DNA from: Ampelocalamus luodianensis
Lineage: Eukaryota; Streptophyta; Magnoliopsida; Poales; Poaceae
Length of the DNA stretch: 64,000 nt
Reading direction: 5' to 3'
NCBI GenBank assembly: GCA_036346255.1
Contig: CM070623.1
Span: forward strand, 24,372,875-24,436,874
Part shown: piece after piece, positions 21,801 to 31,568 of the stretch
How positions within the stretch are numbered: position 1 is the first letter of the stretch
Layout: each line of letters opens with the position of its first letter
Program-made: the position numbers and the translations under genes
Notes under the pieces: model-generated
What the model saw: only the letters and a program-made list of their open reading frames with translations
Told to the model about the DNA's origin: nothing
Database searches by the model: none

Positions 21801-22876
21801 TAGCTTATGCCATATTTCATGTATTTGTACTAGTAGTAGCAACTAATGTACTTATTTGTGGGGATATTTCCTTTCAATACAAAATATCAATGCTCCATGT
21901 ACCTCTATGATGGTTGTCACACATTTATTATGTCATAATTTTTAGTTTAATATTTAGTTTACACCATGCATGTATCTGCATTCCGCTACGCAATTCTGTA
22001 GATTGATGGCATTATTTTTTTCCCAACTGTTGATTCTATTGAATCTATCAACATTCTATTTTCCCCGGGATGTTTCGTAATATTGTATACTTATGTTGAT
22101 GTGCTAGGCTATTTTCACTGCGGGCTACAAGGCAGTGTTGCATATCCACTCTGTCGTTGAGGAGTGTGAGATTGTTGATCTCATTGAGGAAATCGACATG
22201 AAGAAAAAGAAAGAAACTGATCCAAAGAAGAAGAAGACAAAGAGGAAGCCTCTTTTTGTGAAGAATGGTGCGGTTGTAGTTTGCCGCATTCAGGTATTCT
22301 TATCGAGCATTGTTAGTATTTCATAAATGCTCATAGCAGGTTCCACTAATTTTGATGTGTTTTGCAATTAGGTGAATAACTTGATATGCATAGAGAACTT
22401 CTCTGATTTTCCTCAGCTTGGAAGGTTTACACTTCGAACGGAAGGCAAGTATACATGCTTTGGAACATATTTTCTTTCCCTTTTGGAGTGAATGAAAAGA
22501 GCATGTGCGATGCAACAAAGAACCAATTCAGCAGCTCCTGTTATCTTTTTGTTCTTTTTAACAAAGAGAACCAATTCAGCAGCTCCTGTTATCTTTTGTT
22601 TGTTCTTTTTGACAACATTGTAGTTTTCTTTTTTGCATTTATTAGAATCGTTGCCACTTCTTTGTATTCTATTATTTTGTGAAATCTTTTTTTTTTGACT
22701 AATTTGTACCCTATTTGTTGGGGTGCACTTTCCATATCATATTTATTGGTATTGTAATCCAACTATAGATTAAATTACTTACTGTTCCATTTACCTTAAT
22801 GGTTGCAGGAAAGACGGTAGCTGTAGGGAAGGTTGTTGCTATTCCTCCTGTTGGCAGCTCAACATTTTCAGCTTAA
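9841..22876 (+). CDS. eRF3: Eukaryotic peptide chain release factor GTP-binding subunit eRF3 (17 exons, 557 aa)
   Basis: A GTPase that acts with eRF1 to end cytosolic translation. Coding exons: 9841-10039, 12052-12102, 12387-12425, 12656-12742, 13077-13188, 14911-14956, 15263-15334, 18199-18261, 18350-18504, 18612-18676, 19177-19327, 19846-19951, 20061-20196, 20736-20800, 22108-22293, 22372-22444, 22809-22876. They total 1674 nt in one frame, close to the Arabidopsis protein in length. A short Ala/Pro/acidic N-terminus (1-118) precedes the G domain: GHVDAGKS (123-130), GKTVEVG (179-185), DAPGH (200-204), NKMD (262-265), SGLLG (304-308). Barrel domains 2 and 3 follow, with a Lys-rich loop (480-496) and the eRF1-binding GRFTLR (528-533). 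GKTVEVGRAHFETE and GRFTLR separate it from HBS1 and EF-1alpha. Intron 16 is GC-AG and intron 3 has a weak donor (GTTTCT). Exon edges are deduced by frame and splice sites. Confidence 0.97.
10040..12051 (+). other. eRF3 intron 1 (2.0 kb)
   Basis: A phase-1 GT-AG intron after a GC-rich first exon. I see no coding domain, MITE termini or RNA gene inside; the ORFs here are chance frames. Long first introns are common in plant housekeeping genes, but no enhancer element can be named from sequence alone. Confidence 0.7.
13610..14147. mobile_element. Non-autonomous hAT element in eRF3 intron 5
   Basis: The termini are CAGGGATCAAAATCCC (left) and, inverted, CAAGGATCAAAATCCC (right). The flanking 8-bp duplication GTTGTGAT (13602-13609) / GTTGCGAC (14148-14155) differs by two transitions. 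The 538-bp interior is noncoding. Its right half is packed with CCGGTT/GGTAACCGG palindromic motifs (13950-14110), which resemble hAT subterminal transposase-binding repeats. A short imperfect repeat (TGAGCTAAATATG, three to four copies) lies at 13756-13890. Confidence 0.8.
15846..17544 (-). mobile_element. Young non-autonomous LTR retrotransposon in eRF3 intron 7
   Basis: Two 461-bp LTRs (15846-16306 and 17084-17544), TGTTATGAAC...CCATAACA, differ at only four sites, all C/T. The flanks are GCCCG and GCCTG, a 5-bp target duplication with one change. Just inside the right LTR, the minus strand reads TGGTATCAGAGTC, the initiator-Met tRNA primer site. Inside the left LTR the minus strand reads a purine tract (GAGAGGGGTGTAA). 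The element is therefore antisense to eRF3. The 777-bp interior holds no gag or pol domain I recognise. Size and content fit a TRIM/SMART-like or other non-autonomous class. Confidence 0.93.
16307..17083 (-). other. Interior ORF region of the LTR element, no known domain
   Basis: A minus-strand frame stays open from the primer site (17081) through the whole interior into the left LTR (to 16245). Its first ATGs give MMGDEGFDSDAEELKAM, an acidic/charged start. The part after about 60 residues is Pro/Ala/Leu-rich and looks like GC-rich low complexity. A charged start with helical potential could be a gag-like remnant, but there is no recognisable capsid, zinc knuckle or protease motif. Real translation is unproven. 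Confidence 0.35.
19359..19602. mobile_element. Stowaway-like MITE in eRF3 intron 11
   Basis: The right end, inverted, reads CTCCCTATGTCAAAAAATAT next to TA; the left end reads TCCTCTGTTCAAAAAGTAT. About 245 bp, very AT-rich and noncoding, with Stowaway (Tc1/mariner-type) terminal similarity. The left boundary is approximate. It starts ~30 bp after exon 11. Confidence 0.7.
21000..21795. mobile_element. Tourist/Harbinger-like element in eRF3 intron 14, itself interrupted
   Basis: Left end GAGGTGTTTGGTTTGAGGGA at 21000; right end, inverted, GGGGTGTTCAGTTCGAGGGA ending at 21795 (16 of 20 matching). The flanking 3 bp are ATT and ATA, so the target duplication is not firm. A hAT-type element (21056-21610) sits inside it. 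No transposase is present. Confidence 0.6.
21056..21610. mobile_element. hAT-type MITE nested in the Tourist-like element
   Basis: It begins TAGGGGTGAAAACGGGTTGG and ends with CACCCCTA; the interior is full of GGATA/TATCC and CGGATAC motifs. The same family lies in inverted orientation at 28059-28815 (shared TATTGCTCTT and ATCCTAATCTATAT). No clean 8-bp duplication could be read here. Confidence 0.7.
22445..22808 (+). other. GC-AG intron 16 of eRF3
   Basis: The frame (TEG|KTVAVGKV) forces the donor to AG|GCAAGT at 22445, with acceptor TTGCAG at 22803-22808. GCAAGT is the usual context of the minor GC-AG class spliced by the major spliceosome. No GT donor nearby keeps the frame. Confidence 0.85.
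22521..22616. repeat. 48-bp tandem duplication in intron 16
   Basis: Two nearly identical copies begin AACCAATTCAGCAGCTCCTG at 22521 and 22569 and run into TTTTTGTTCTTTTT. A simple local duplication in a pyrimidine-rich intron. Confidence 0.8.
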
Positions 22877-23230
22877 GCCAATTTTGGACAGGATGGTGGG
22901 TAACCAAAAAAACACCTTTTTTTTACTAATCTCAGCAGCTCAGATTTAATATCTTTTGTGAGTTGTTTATATATGGAGATTACTTACCTTTCACTACCTT
23001 TCTTGACAGGAGAATGAAGCGGCGCTGTCTCTTGAGATAGTTTTGGAAGAAGTGAGATTGGTTGTTGAGCATACATTTTTTCCAGCCCGGCTTGAAAATC
23101 ATCAATCATTTAGGCATAGCGGTTATTACTGAGATGATTGCATAATTATAGCTCTGGTCACATGTTTGAGGTTGTAAAATCAGTATGGATATATGCCCCC
23201 GACCTTCGAATTAAATACCAATATTGGCAA
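22877..23230 (+). other. eRF3 3' UTR with a probable small intron
   Basis: After the TAA (22874-22876), a likely donor (GG|GTAACC, 22900) and acceptor (TTGACAG|G, ending 23009) define a 110-bp intron in the 3' UTR. The exon junction would lie only 23 nt after the stop. The end of the UTR is a guess from a weak poly(A)-type context near 23210 (AATTAAATA). Confidence 0.5.
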
Positions 23231-23699
23231 AAGATGTATTGCGCCCAATCTTTGTTCAATTTTGCTGTATGCCCCTTGCGGTTCCAGTATGTTTTCTAGG
23301 AGTTGCTTTGCTGCAGTGTGGCTACGCTTAACTTAATTGTGGCGTGTCTAACTTTCTTAGGTTGACTCAATGTTGTTTGTTCAATTTCACCCTCTTCAGA
23401 CTTCTCTCATTTTTTTAGAGCTTCACTCTGAAAACCAGTGAACACAAATGATTTTTCGGCGTTAAATTGTCCGAACGGTTTTTCTGTGATGTTTGTCGGT
23501 TACCTGCTGAAGGTTCGTCACGGTATCTAGGTACAAAGGGGCTTGTGAGTTGTGATTGATTGCCTGCTCTGATGCTAAGTTATTGTAACTTAGCCTATCT
23601 GGGAGAAGCCCAGATTGAGCACATGGGTCATGGGTGTACGAGGCTTCAACTAGTGACATAATGGGATTGGTGATTAACATGTGTCAAAAGTTTTTAGCA
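23231..23699. other. Spacer downstream of eRF3, no gene seen
   Basis: Transcript end region and spacer before gypsy-like sequence. One minus-strand ORF (23462-23680) has no recognisable content. Confidence 0.45.
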
Positions 23700-26600
23700 C
23701 GGATAATCACATAAAATTCAAACTTGATTCAATAACCTATTGTAAGTTTGAATTTAAAATAAGAAAATAACTCATGAACAGTGATGTATCAAATTTTATT
23801 TGGTCACTAGGTAACCCTAGGAACCTTCTTGAAAAATTCGAATTTTTGAAATTTATTTGCTATTTTTAAGCCTCATCAAACCTATTGTATTTCGGTCAAA
23901 TGAACTTTAAAACCTCGGGCTCGCACTATTCCTCCGACCGGACCCAACCCGACTTGACTCGATCGAGCGCTTAGCTAAACTTGGCTCGCCGCACCGCACT
24001 AGTGCATCGCCACCGCTCGTTTTGGGATCTGGCTGGATCTTGTGGAGCATTCGGACCGCCGCTTGCCCCATCACCGTCAACCCTCCGATCTCGATCCAAC
24101 GGCTCGGATTAAGTGCCCGTTATAAATCCGACCTGCTGTTCTTGTGCCGATCGGTGGGTCCCGCTGCTGTTGTCTTCGTCGCCGCGTCGGCGCGCGCAGC
24201 GCCCCTCATCCGCTTGCACACCACCGCACCACCCCGTGCTGCCGCTTCTCCTCGGATGCCTCTGCGCTCGACACGCCGCGTCATCACCTCCGCCGCTCAC
24301 CGCCTGTCTTGGCGATCGCTCGCCAGAGCGCCGCCGTTCTCGGACCGCGCGCGCGCCCTACGCCTCAGCGCCTCGATCGCTATTAAGCCTCCCATGCACC
24401 CGTTGGACAACCTTGCCTCCGCTCCCATTGGCGCTTGCCCTTTCTCTTCCTCCCACGAGTAAGCCATGGCCGGCTCCGCTCGCCACCGCCGCGCGCCTCA
24501 AGCTCTCCGGCGCTCCGGTGAGCCCCGGCCGCCCGATCGCGTCACGGCGTGCCCGCCACCCCGTGGAGCAAAACCCTCTGTCAATTTGGAGAAACGCGCG
24601 TGGAGCTGCGATCCGCCATCTTCTCGGTTCGCCACCACCGCTAATTCCAGCGCGTGCCTTCACGCAAGCTCGGCTCGATTCTCTCGCCGTGAGCATCCTC
24701 TGCATCACTTTACCTCCCCATCATTCACTTGCCCTCCGTTCTCTCGGTCGCTGCCGCCAACCACCCCGTCGACCATCGTCACCGTCGCTAGACCACTCCG
24801 GCCACCCTCCGCCTTCTCCGACCTCTTCGGCATGCTCCAGGTACCCTGCTGGTCCTCGTGCTCCCCCTACTTAGCCCCCAACAGCACCCTTGCGCCGCCG
24901 CCCCTTTTCACCTCCACGGCGGCCTGCTCGCTTGCCGCGCCGCCTCGGTCGCCGAGCCCTAACGCCGCCACCCTAGCTCCAGTAGCCCAGGCGACCCATT
25001 TTGGTGGTCGCTCCACCTCGTCCGCTCCTTCGCGCGACGAACGCGACGAGCGCGCCGAGCTTCTCTGTACTGGCCCCTCTATTCTCTGTCCCTGTCTCTA
25101 AACGGTAGAGCCACCTGAGGGTTAGCTGTTAGCTAAGTATGGTTATGAACTAAATGATCACTCAAATGTAATTTACAATTGAATGTTGGTTTTAGTGAGA
25201 ACATTAGTTGTCGAAACTATAAAAATCTTTTGAATGAACTGTGGGCAGAGAGGAGATGGTAATGAGAAGAAATGTTGTTTTGTCAGTAGGACTCATTTGT
25301 AAAGCCATCTGGCTAATGCTACCTCGTATTGTGTTTGACATTTGAGTCACTCCAGTGAGTTAGCAAAACGGGAAATTAGAGTTTAAAGGAAGTTTAGTTA
25401 CAACACTTCTGTTCAGAAAATGTTTACTATTGTAGGATGTGGGAACAGTAATCTGAAGATAATTAATATTGTCAATAGATTGATGGCTTTGTTAATTTAG
25501 TAGTTAGAGTTGTTAATAATTCAATTAGCCATTTGACCATCACCTAGCAAGCAGCATCCAAGCCTGAAAAGAACCAATATAAATGTAAATTTCAGAAATC
25601 AACAGAGAGTTTTCAACTCTGTTTAATGAAGTTAGCTAGAGAAGAAAGGATGTTTAGAAGTAAGTTTTGGGTTGTCAGTGCAGCTCTCATGCAAAAATCT
25701 TTGGGCTAATACTACCAGATTTTGTTGAGGGCCAATTGTGTTACTCAATTGAGCCAGCAATTCTGGAAGTTCAAATTGATGGAGTCTTTTTTTTAGTAGC
25801 ATTTCGGTCCAGTGAGAATGGTTCTGTTGTAGGTGCTTGAACAGTGATCTGGGCATATAAGAGTTGTTAGTAGCTTGATAACAGTGGGTTGTGGACAATT
25901 CTGAATTTTGTGCTTAGAAGTCTCATTGTTCAGTTAATTGGACCTTAAACTAACAGAAGCCACCTAAGTTGTCAAAACAATAAAATATTTTTATTTATTT
26001 ATTTTGGAGCAGTGAAGGTCTATCTCAAACTTGAGTGGACTTCCACTTAGTCTGAAAGGCAGCAAACCAATTGCTCCTTAATTAAGGCAATCTTTATTAA
26101 TAGGATTTCTAAGGAGTTGAAGGATAAGGAAAATAGGACCAGTGAGCCTAAGTCTTGTATCTGCAAAGGTCATAAGTCTTTTCGGTTAATCATGCCTTTG
26201 CTTTGAATCCAAAGAAAGAAAGAGTTAAAAGGAAGGCAAGATTAAATTGTAGAATTCTAATAACAAGTAAGATAGAGTTTTGTCTAATAATACAAATGGA
26301 TTATAAAATATAATCGCTTATCTTTCACTTGTAACCTAACAGAGTGAAATCAATCATGAGCCAAGATTTGTTTTATGAATAGTCAATCAACAGTGAACCT
26401 TACCTTAGTAACAATTTCAGTAATTCGTAACCAATTCATTTCAACTCGAAATCAAATAATTTATGTCTCTAAATTCATCTAAAATCAATATCTCTTGTAT
26501 TAATTTCTCATTTTTGGAGACTTTTGGTAGTTTGGTGTTTATTCGGTGCTATTCGTTCTTATTGTTTCTTCTCGAATCTTTCGATAGGTTCTGACGATTC

Positions 26601-27430
26601 TATTATATTCGAGAGTGATCCTCTGCAGCAAGTGAATTATCAGCAAGCAAAGGCAAGCAGTTTGATCATATCCACTCAATCCCATTACTTTTAAAATCTA
26701 ATACTTTGTTTTACTTGTATGTATGCATGCTTTTGTGTCAATGATTAATTTTGCCGAATAGAGGTAGCTAATCCTATTGCATTGTTTCCCTTAAATTGTT
26801 CACCCCTGCCACTACCTTAGGAATATTATCCTCACTGGTGAATTAGAGCCCGGTGAATGATTTAGGGCCTTTTATTTGTCTTTACGTTATGACGCTTAGC
26901 AATGCTTAGTTCAGTAGCATTGGGCGGTTATCGACCTAGTCGATGACCTTGATCACACAAAAACTTGCTATTACTTTTAATCCATACCTTGTGCTTTGTT
27001 TATTTGCAAAACCAAAACTGAAAACAAAATGATTTAGACTTGGGCACAATGGTATGTTGGTGTGATCGTTGGGTGTGAGTGGAATGGTGCCTAAGTCCCT
27101 AAGGACCGAGTTACTTGTGCCATTGATCCAAGCAATTGTGCGTGCTAACCACACGAGGGGATATGGAACCTCTCTTGACTAAGTACTTTGGGAGGTGTTA
27201 ATTATGAGCGGTGGGTGTCTTGAACATGTGTGTGTGTGTGTGTGGTGTTGTGGGTGGATGGGTTAAGAAAGGTTATTAAAGTGCAATCTCCCAAAGAGAA
27301 TGTATCCAATGGATCTCACTCTTTAGGTGCTCGTGTGCATCCCACCATCTAAAGATCATGCAAATGGTGATACAAAATTACAACAAAATCTGGTTAGGTC
27401 ATGGGGTGAGATCAAGCACCTTAGAAAAAT
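23700..27430 (+). mobile_element. Gypsy LTR-like sequence, divergent or truncated
   Basis: The GC-rich block 24000-25100 with ATCCAACGGCTCGGATT and TATAAATC resembles the promoter part of grass gypsy LTRs. The 26510-27205 segment is clearly homologous to 58600-59265 inside the 5.7 kb LTR (shared CCTCTGCAGCAAG, CAAGGCAAGCAGTTTGATCAT, GATTTAGACTTGGGCACAAT). Long frames in 24022-25101 encode only Pro/Arg/Ser-rich low complexity and are not called as genes. Termini and target duplication were not found, so this may be a partial LTR. A (TG)n microsatellite is at 27228-27244. Confidence 0.55.
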
Positions 27431-28058
27431 TTAACTCTAAATTCGATGCACAGTAAAAACAAACAAGACATTTAAGTAATTACTAACTTCGGCTTGTTTT
27501 TTCCATTAATTTTGGGATATCCTTTTTAGCAGGGTTGATTTTTTTAATCTGTATATCGATGTTTCATTGAATTTGTGGCATGATAGATTTTGTCATTGTT
27601 GTCATTTTTTTAGAGTAATTTCGAAAAGCTACAAGTAGATTGTCAGAATTAACAGAAAACTACATATTTAAGTTCACATTCGGCTAAACTACCCATAGTT
27701 TAACAAAATGTTCAAATAAACTCCTCCATAGAATCCTATTATATGCAACGGAATCTAATAAGTGGTCTTACCGCTCAGTGGCCACCCCTTACCCTCTGGC
27801 CTCTGGGTTCTCTTACTATTTTGCCGCTACCCCCAGCCTCCACGTGACCAGCACTTTTGCCTCTGCCACCTGGACCTTGACTTTGGATCCTATGCCTCTG
27901 ACGTTGACAGAAAGAAGGAAAAAAATGGTAGACACTAATAGGTGGATCCGACATGCCAATTACCTTTACAAGTTGGTACAGCGGGAAAGCCGACACTAGA
28001 TTGAGCAGGAACAATGTCATTGTCTAGCTCCCGCTTCCGCGGACAAGCACCGAACGAG

Positions 28059-28815
28059 TAGGGTTGAAAACGGGATGGATAATTTATATCCGATCATGGG
28101 CGGAACCAGCTGAACCTACCCGGTGTCATAGGACACCGGGTCCCCTAAAAAAAATAGCTGATATTATTATGTATATACTATGCGTGCACCCCTAATCCAA
28201 AAGCAGTGCACCCCGGTTCAGCCTAATCTTCGGTCTCTTGCAGTCTTTTGCCGTATAAATTACTATTTAGTATAATATTACTTGAAAATAATATATGCTG
28301 TTATATATATGGTGAAATAGTGAACCCTGGTCATTTCCGTTCTAGTTCCGCCCCTGTATCCGATCGGATGTCGTATCTGGAAAAAATCTATCCGGGTACT
28401 ATTTTTTAGCCCTAATTCGCATCCGAAAAATATTATGGAATATGAGAAGAACAATATCCAATCCGTATCAGTATTTTATAGGATATCTGATAAATTAACA
28501 AAATGCATATCCGATAAACACCAATATCCTTTAATATTCTCTATGGTTTTCTAGTCATTGACTATATATAACATGAATTTATATTATGATAAATAATTCT
28601 TTAATAAAAAGTATAATTTGACACTTTCATCGGTGAAGTTATATCTTTCCTTTATGTGTACATTACCATCAAGTTATCTGTGACCGATTTGAATCTGATT
28701 TGCACCCGCTCCGTGCTCGTATCCCGAAAAATCCGTATTCGTATCTGGAGTAAATATATAGATTAGGATACAATAAGAGCAATATTCGTCCGTATACGAC
28801 CATTTTTCACCCCTG
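28059..28815. mobile_element. hAT-type MITE, inverted relative of the one at 21 kb
   Basis: The ends are TAGGGTTGAAAACGGG and, inverted, CAGGGGTGAAAAATGG. The 8-bp duplication CGAACGAG (28051-28058) / TGAATGAG (28816-28823) matches at 6 of 8, both differences being transitions. The interior is the same GGATA/TATCC-rich family as 21056-21610 but reversed. It contains a 261-bp Mutator-type MITE. Confidence 0.8.
28096..28356. mobile_element. Mutator-type MITE nested in the hAT MITE
   Basis: A 261-bp unit whose ends share GGGCGGAAC(C/T)AG in inverted orientation. It is flanked by a perfect 9-bp duplication TATCCGATC (28087-28095 and 28357-28365). A 9-bp duplication is characteristic of Mutator-like elements. 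It has no coding capacity. Confidence 0.8.
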
Positions 28816-29208
28816 TGAATGAGGATGGATGACATCGAGGAGGCAGAGAGGAAAAAAGAGGGATTGCCCCTAACAAGTGGGTCCCACAAGTCAATTACAC
28901 TGAGAAGTGAACCCCAAATGTCATATTTGTTGGATATAATAGGTTTGACTGAGATGGAGTTTATTAAAACATTTTTTTCCAAACTATATGTATTTTATCG
29001 AAATGTGAACATTAATATGTAAATTTCTTATAGTTTTCTCATCTACCTGCATTGTTGCTGAATTTATTCTTTTTTTAAAAAAAAAAATCTTTGATGACCA
29101 TTTACGCTGTGATTCGAAGAGAATGCAAAGTAGCACCTAAAAGGTAGATGCACCGGATACACTCTCATCGTGTTTCACATAGAATGCAAGGTAGCGCCTA
29201 AAAGTTGG

Positions 29209-30260
29209 TGCACCACAGAACAATTTTCATTAATTAACCTTTTTCAATGACATTTTGAAAATAACCCTACTATAGTTTTTTTTTTCAAAAATAACCCCTG
29301 CTTGCTAAACCGCTATGGCAAAACAAAACACTGCTCCCCACCAACAACAAATGTTGCCAGGCCATTGCAATGCCACAAGTAGCAAATGTTGCCACTCCAC
29401 TGTGGTTTTGCCATGCCCCGCGGTGGCGCAACAAAAAAAAAATCATTTTCTGACATTAAGTTTGAACTTGCGGCGTGGCAAGGTTCATTTGCCACACCAC
29501 CAATGACAACATGGCAAGTAGGGGTCATTTTTTAAAGAGTAAAATACGTTGTAGGTCCTTAAACATATCCAAGCATCAAATGGGTCCCTAATTATGGATG
29601 GTACATCCTAGGTCCTAAACTTGTTAAGAGGTTTATCCAAGGTCCAAATTCCATTAAAATGAGATAAAATATCTGATTTGGCATGTTGACCTTGTCCAGT
29701 GTGGTTAGGAGGGGCCATTTTTGCGTGAACGGAGGAATCACTAACCGTAAAGTGGCGCTAGCTCGCCTTCGTAGAAGCCGTGGCGCCATGGATGCCCGCT
29801 TTCCCAAGGTCGCCTGGGCCTCACTCCCACCACCACCCTTGCGAGCATGCCCGATCGCTGCCGTCGAGTTCAACTCCATTCTTCCCAATTGCCTCTTCCC
29901 GATCCGACGTCGATTTGTTTTGGGTTTATGCAATGTGTGGAAACTTGAGGGGCTGTTCTACAAACTCCACATGCTCAGCATCACCGGACAACCCCTCACG
30001 TAACAATGGCTTGAGCAATAGCTCCACGTTGCCACATGAACAAACTACTCCAACCAGTGTGCTTTGGACTGGGTGAACAACTTAACAAAGTTTAGGGATT
30101 TAGGATGTACCGGTCATGAGTTTAGGGACATACTTGACCGCCTGCACAAGTTTAAGGACCTCATGTATTTTATTTTTATTTTAAAAAGTTAGTGTTGGGG
30201 TTATTTTTAAAATATTATTAAAGAAAGGGTTAATTAATAAAAATTGTTCCACCAGATATG
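29209..30260. mobile_element. Nested inverted-repeat (Mutator-like) elements
   Basis: Three layers of inverted repeats can be read. Outer: GAACAATTTTCATTAATTAACC near 29217 and its inverse near 30250. Second: AATAACCCCTGCTTGC at 29291 pairing with GGCAAGTAGGGGTCATT near 29515, ~260 bp. Third: AAAATACGTTGTAGGTCC at 29550 pairing with GGACCTCATGTATTTTATTT near 30155, ~110-bp repeats, with TTTTTTAAA/TTTTAAAAA flanks (7 of 9). The third has a GC-rich core (29750-30000) typical of Pack-MULEs. ORFs there lack known domains. Confidence 0.6.
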
Positions 30261-31568
30261 CTCTGTGGGGACTCGGATTTACCGTTTGGAACCCTCTATA
30301 TATATCAACACTAGTCCCTGAATTAGTAGCTAGTGCACATAGTTATATTATTGAATATCAAACACATATCTCGCAAAAGTAAAGCTATTACATAATATTT
30401 AACAATACGTAAATAGACTGTACTGTCGCTTGACTTACACACGGGCCGATCAAGCCAAATACCTTAAATATTTACAACAGAAGTGGAATCAATAACACAA
30501 TTGGTGGGACCCAGATGTGGGGTTTGTTTGCCCGATCTCCACGGCGTAGGATTGGCGATAACTGGACTCGTTCAACCTGATAAATGAAACCGCCAACCAC
30601 CGTCTCTATTATGGTAACCTGCGACACGCGATTCACCTAACCACATACTTTGATCATTTGTCTACTCACTCACGTGGATTAAATGTATTATTGCAATTGC
30701 TGAAATAAACACAAGAATGACGAAGACAAAACTCTTAGATAATTCCCAATTCTAGAAGGAGGAGAGGGTGGAAATACTTCACTTAAACCCTAGAACAAAG
30801 AAGTGCTCATGTTTCTGAAATACCAAAATCTCCATTACAATGGAGGTAATACCCTTGTTTTTATAGCACCTAAACTCAGTTTGCTACATGAATTGGCTTC
30901 CTCAAGCACCAGCACTTAAGTCAGTTTCATCCCAGTCAGACCGAAGTTGTGGAGCAGTCACACCGGTGTTGTAGAGAGAAACTAGTCAGACCGGCTTCTC
31001 TCTGATCCTTTATTATTTTCTTCCTCTTGGTTCCTTTGTTGCTGAAGTTGTAGTAGCATGTTTTCCTTAGCCTTCAAAGATTTTTCTTCATGAAATCTTA
31101 TAACAAGTAAGTAGAAACATCAAGTAGTAATTTATCCATATGGAAATCAATGCATGGTTCTTTGAGGAAAAGATTCACCTGTTGGTTAATTTGATTTGCT
31201 CTAGCTCTTGTGATTGGCCCAGTTGATGTTAGAGTGGTATTTGGGGACGGAGACAGTGTGTGTGTATTAGGGATGTCCTCATTAGACCCTCAGGATCTGC
31301 CCACAAGCAATCTATTGGGGCTTGCGACCTTGTTCTTTAATATCATGATCAATTAAAAAAATAGAAAGCTATTAGGGAGGTAATTGAAGAGAAAAGAGTG
31401 GGAAAGTAGGGTTAGTGGCTGCCAGCCCAAGTATGATTTTGCCATTTGAAGTCTTGCTTCGAGGTGATTCCACACAATTCTTGAAGAAAGGAAAGCAAAA
31501 GAGATAAGGAGATTGAGAGATTCCATTTATGCCTCGCCAAGAAACTGGACAGAATATGTCCAACATCT
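30261..31568. other. Intergenic, probably old repeat
   Basis: No gene is supported. The sequence is AT-rich with scattered LTR-like patches, but no termini could be defined. Confidence 0.4.

Larger units (their letters stand above)
27614..29075. mobile_element. Mutator-like element with ~140-bp inverted repeats
   Basis: The two ends form long imperfect inverted repeats, sharing GTTCACATT, ATAGTTT, AATGTT, AATAAACTCC and CTATTATAT in the same order. The outer limits are approximate and no target duplication was read. The interior starts with a GC-rich block (27775-28050) that could be captured gene sequence, but I recognise no domain. A hAT-type MITE (28059-28815) is inserted in it. Confidence 0.65.

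Noticed and set aside
24022..25101. Overlapping long + strand frames (up to 253 residues) in GC-rich DNA as a gene
   Set aside because: The residues are Pro/Arg/Ser/Ala-rich in several frames at once, with no domain, and the block looks like the promoter part of a gypsy LTR.
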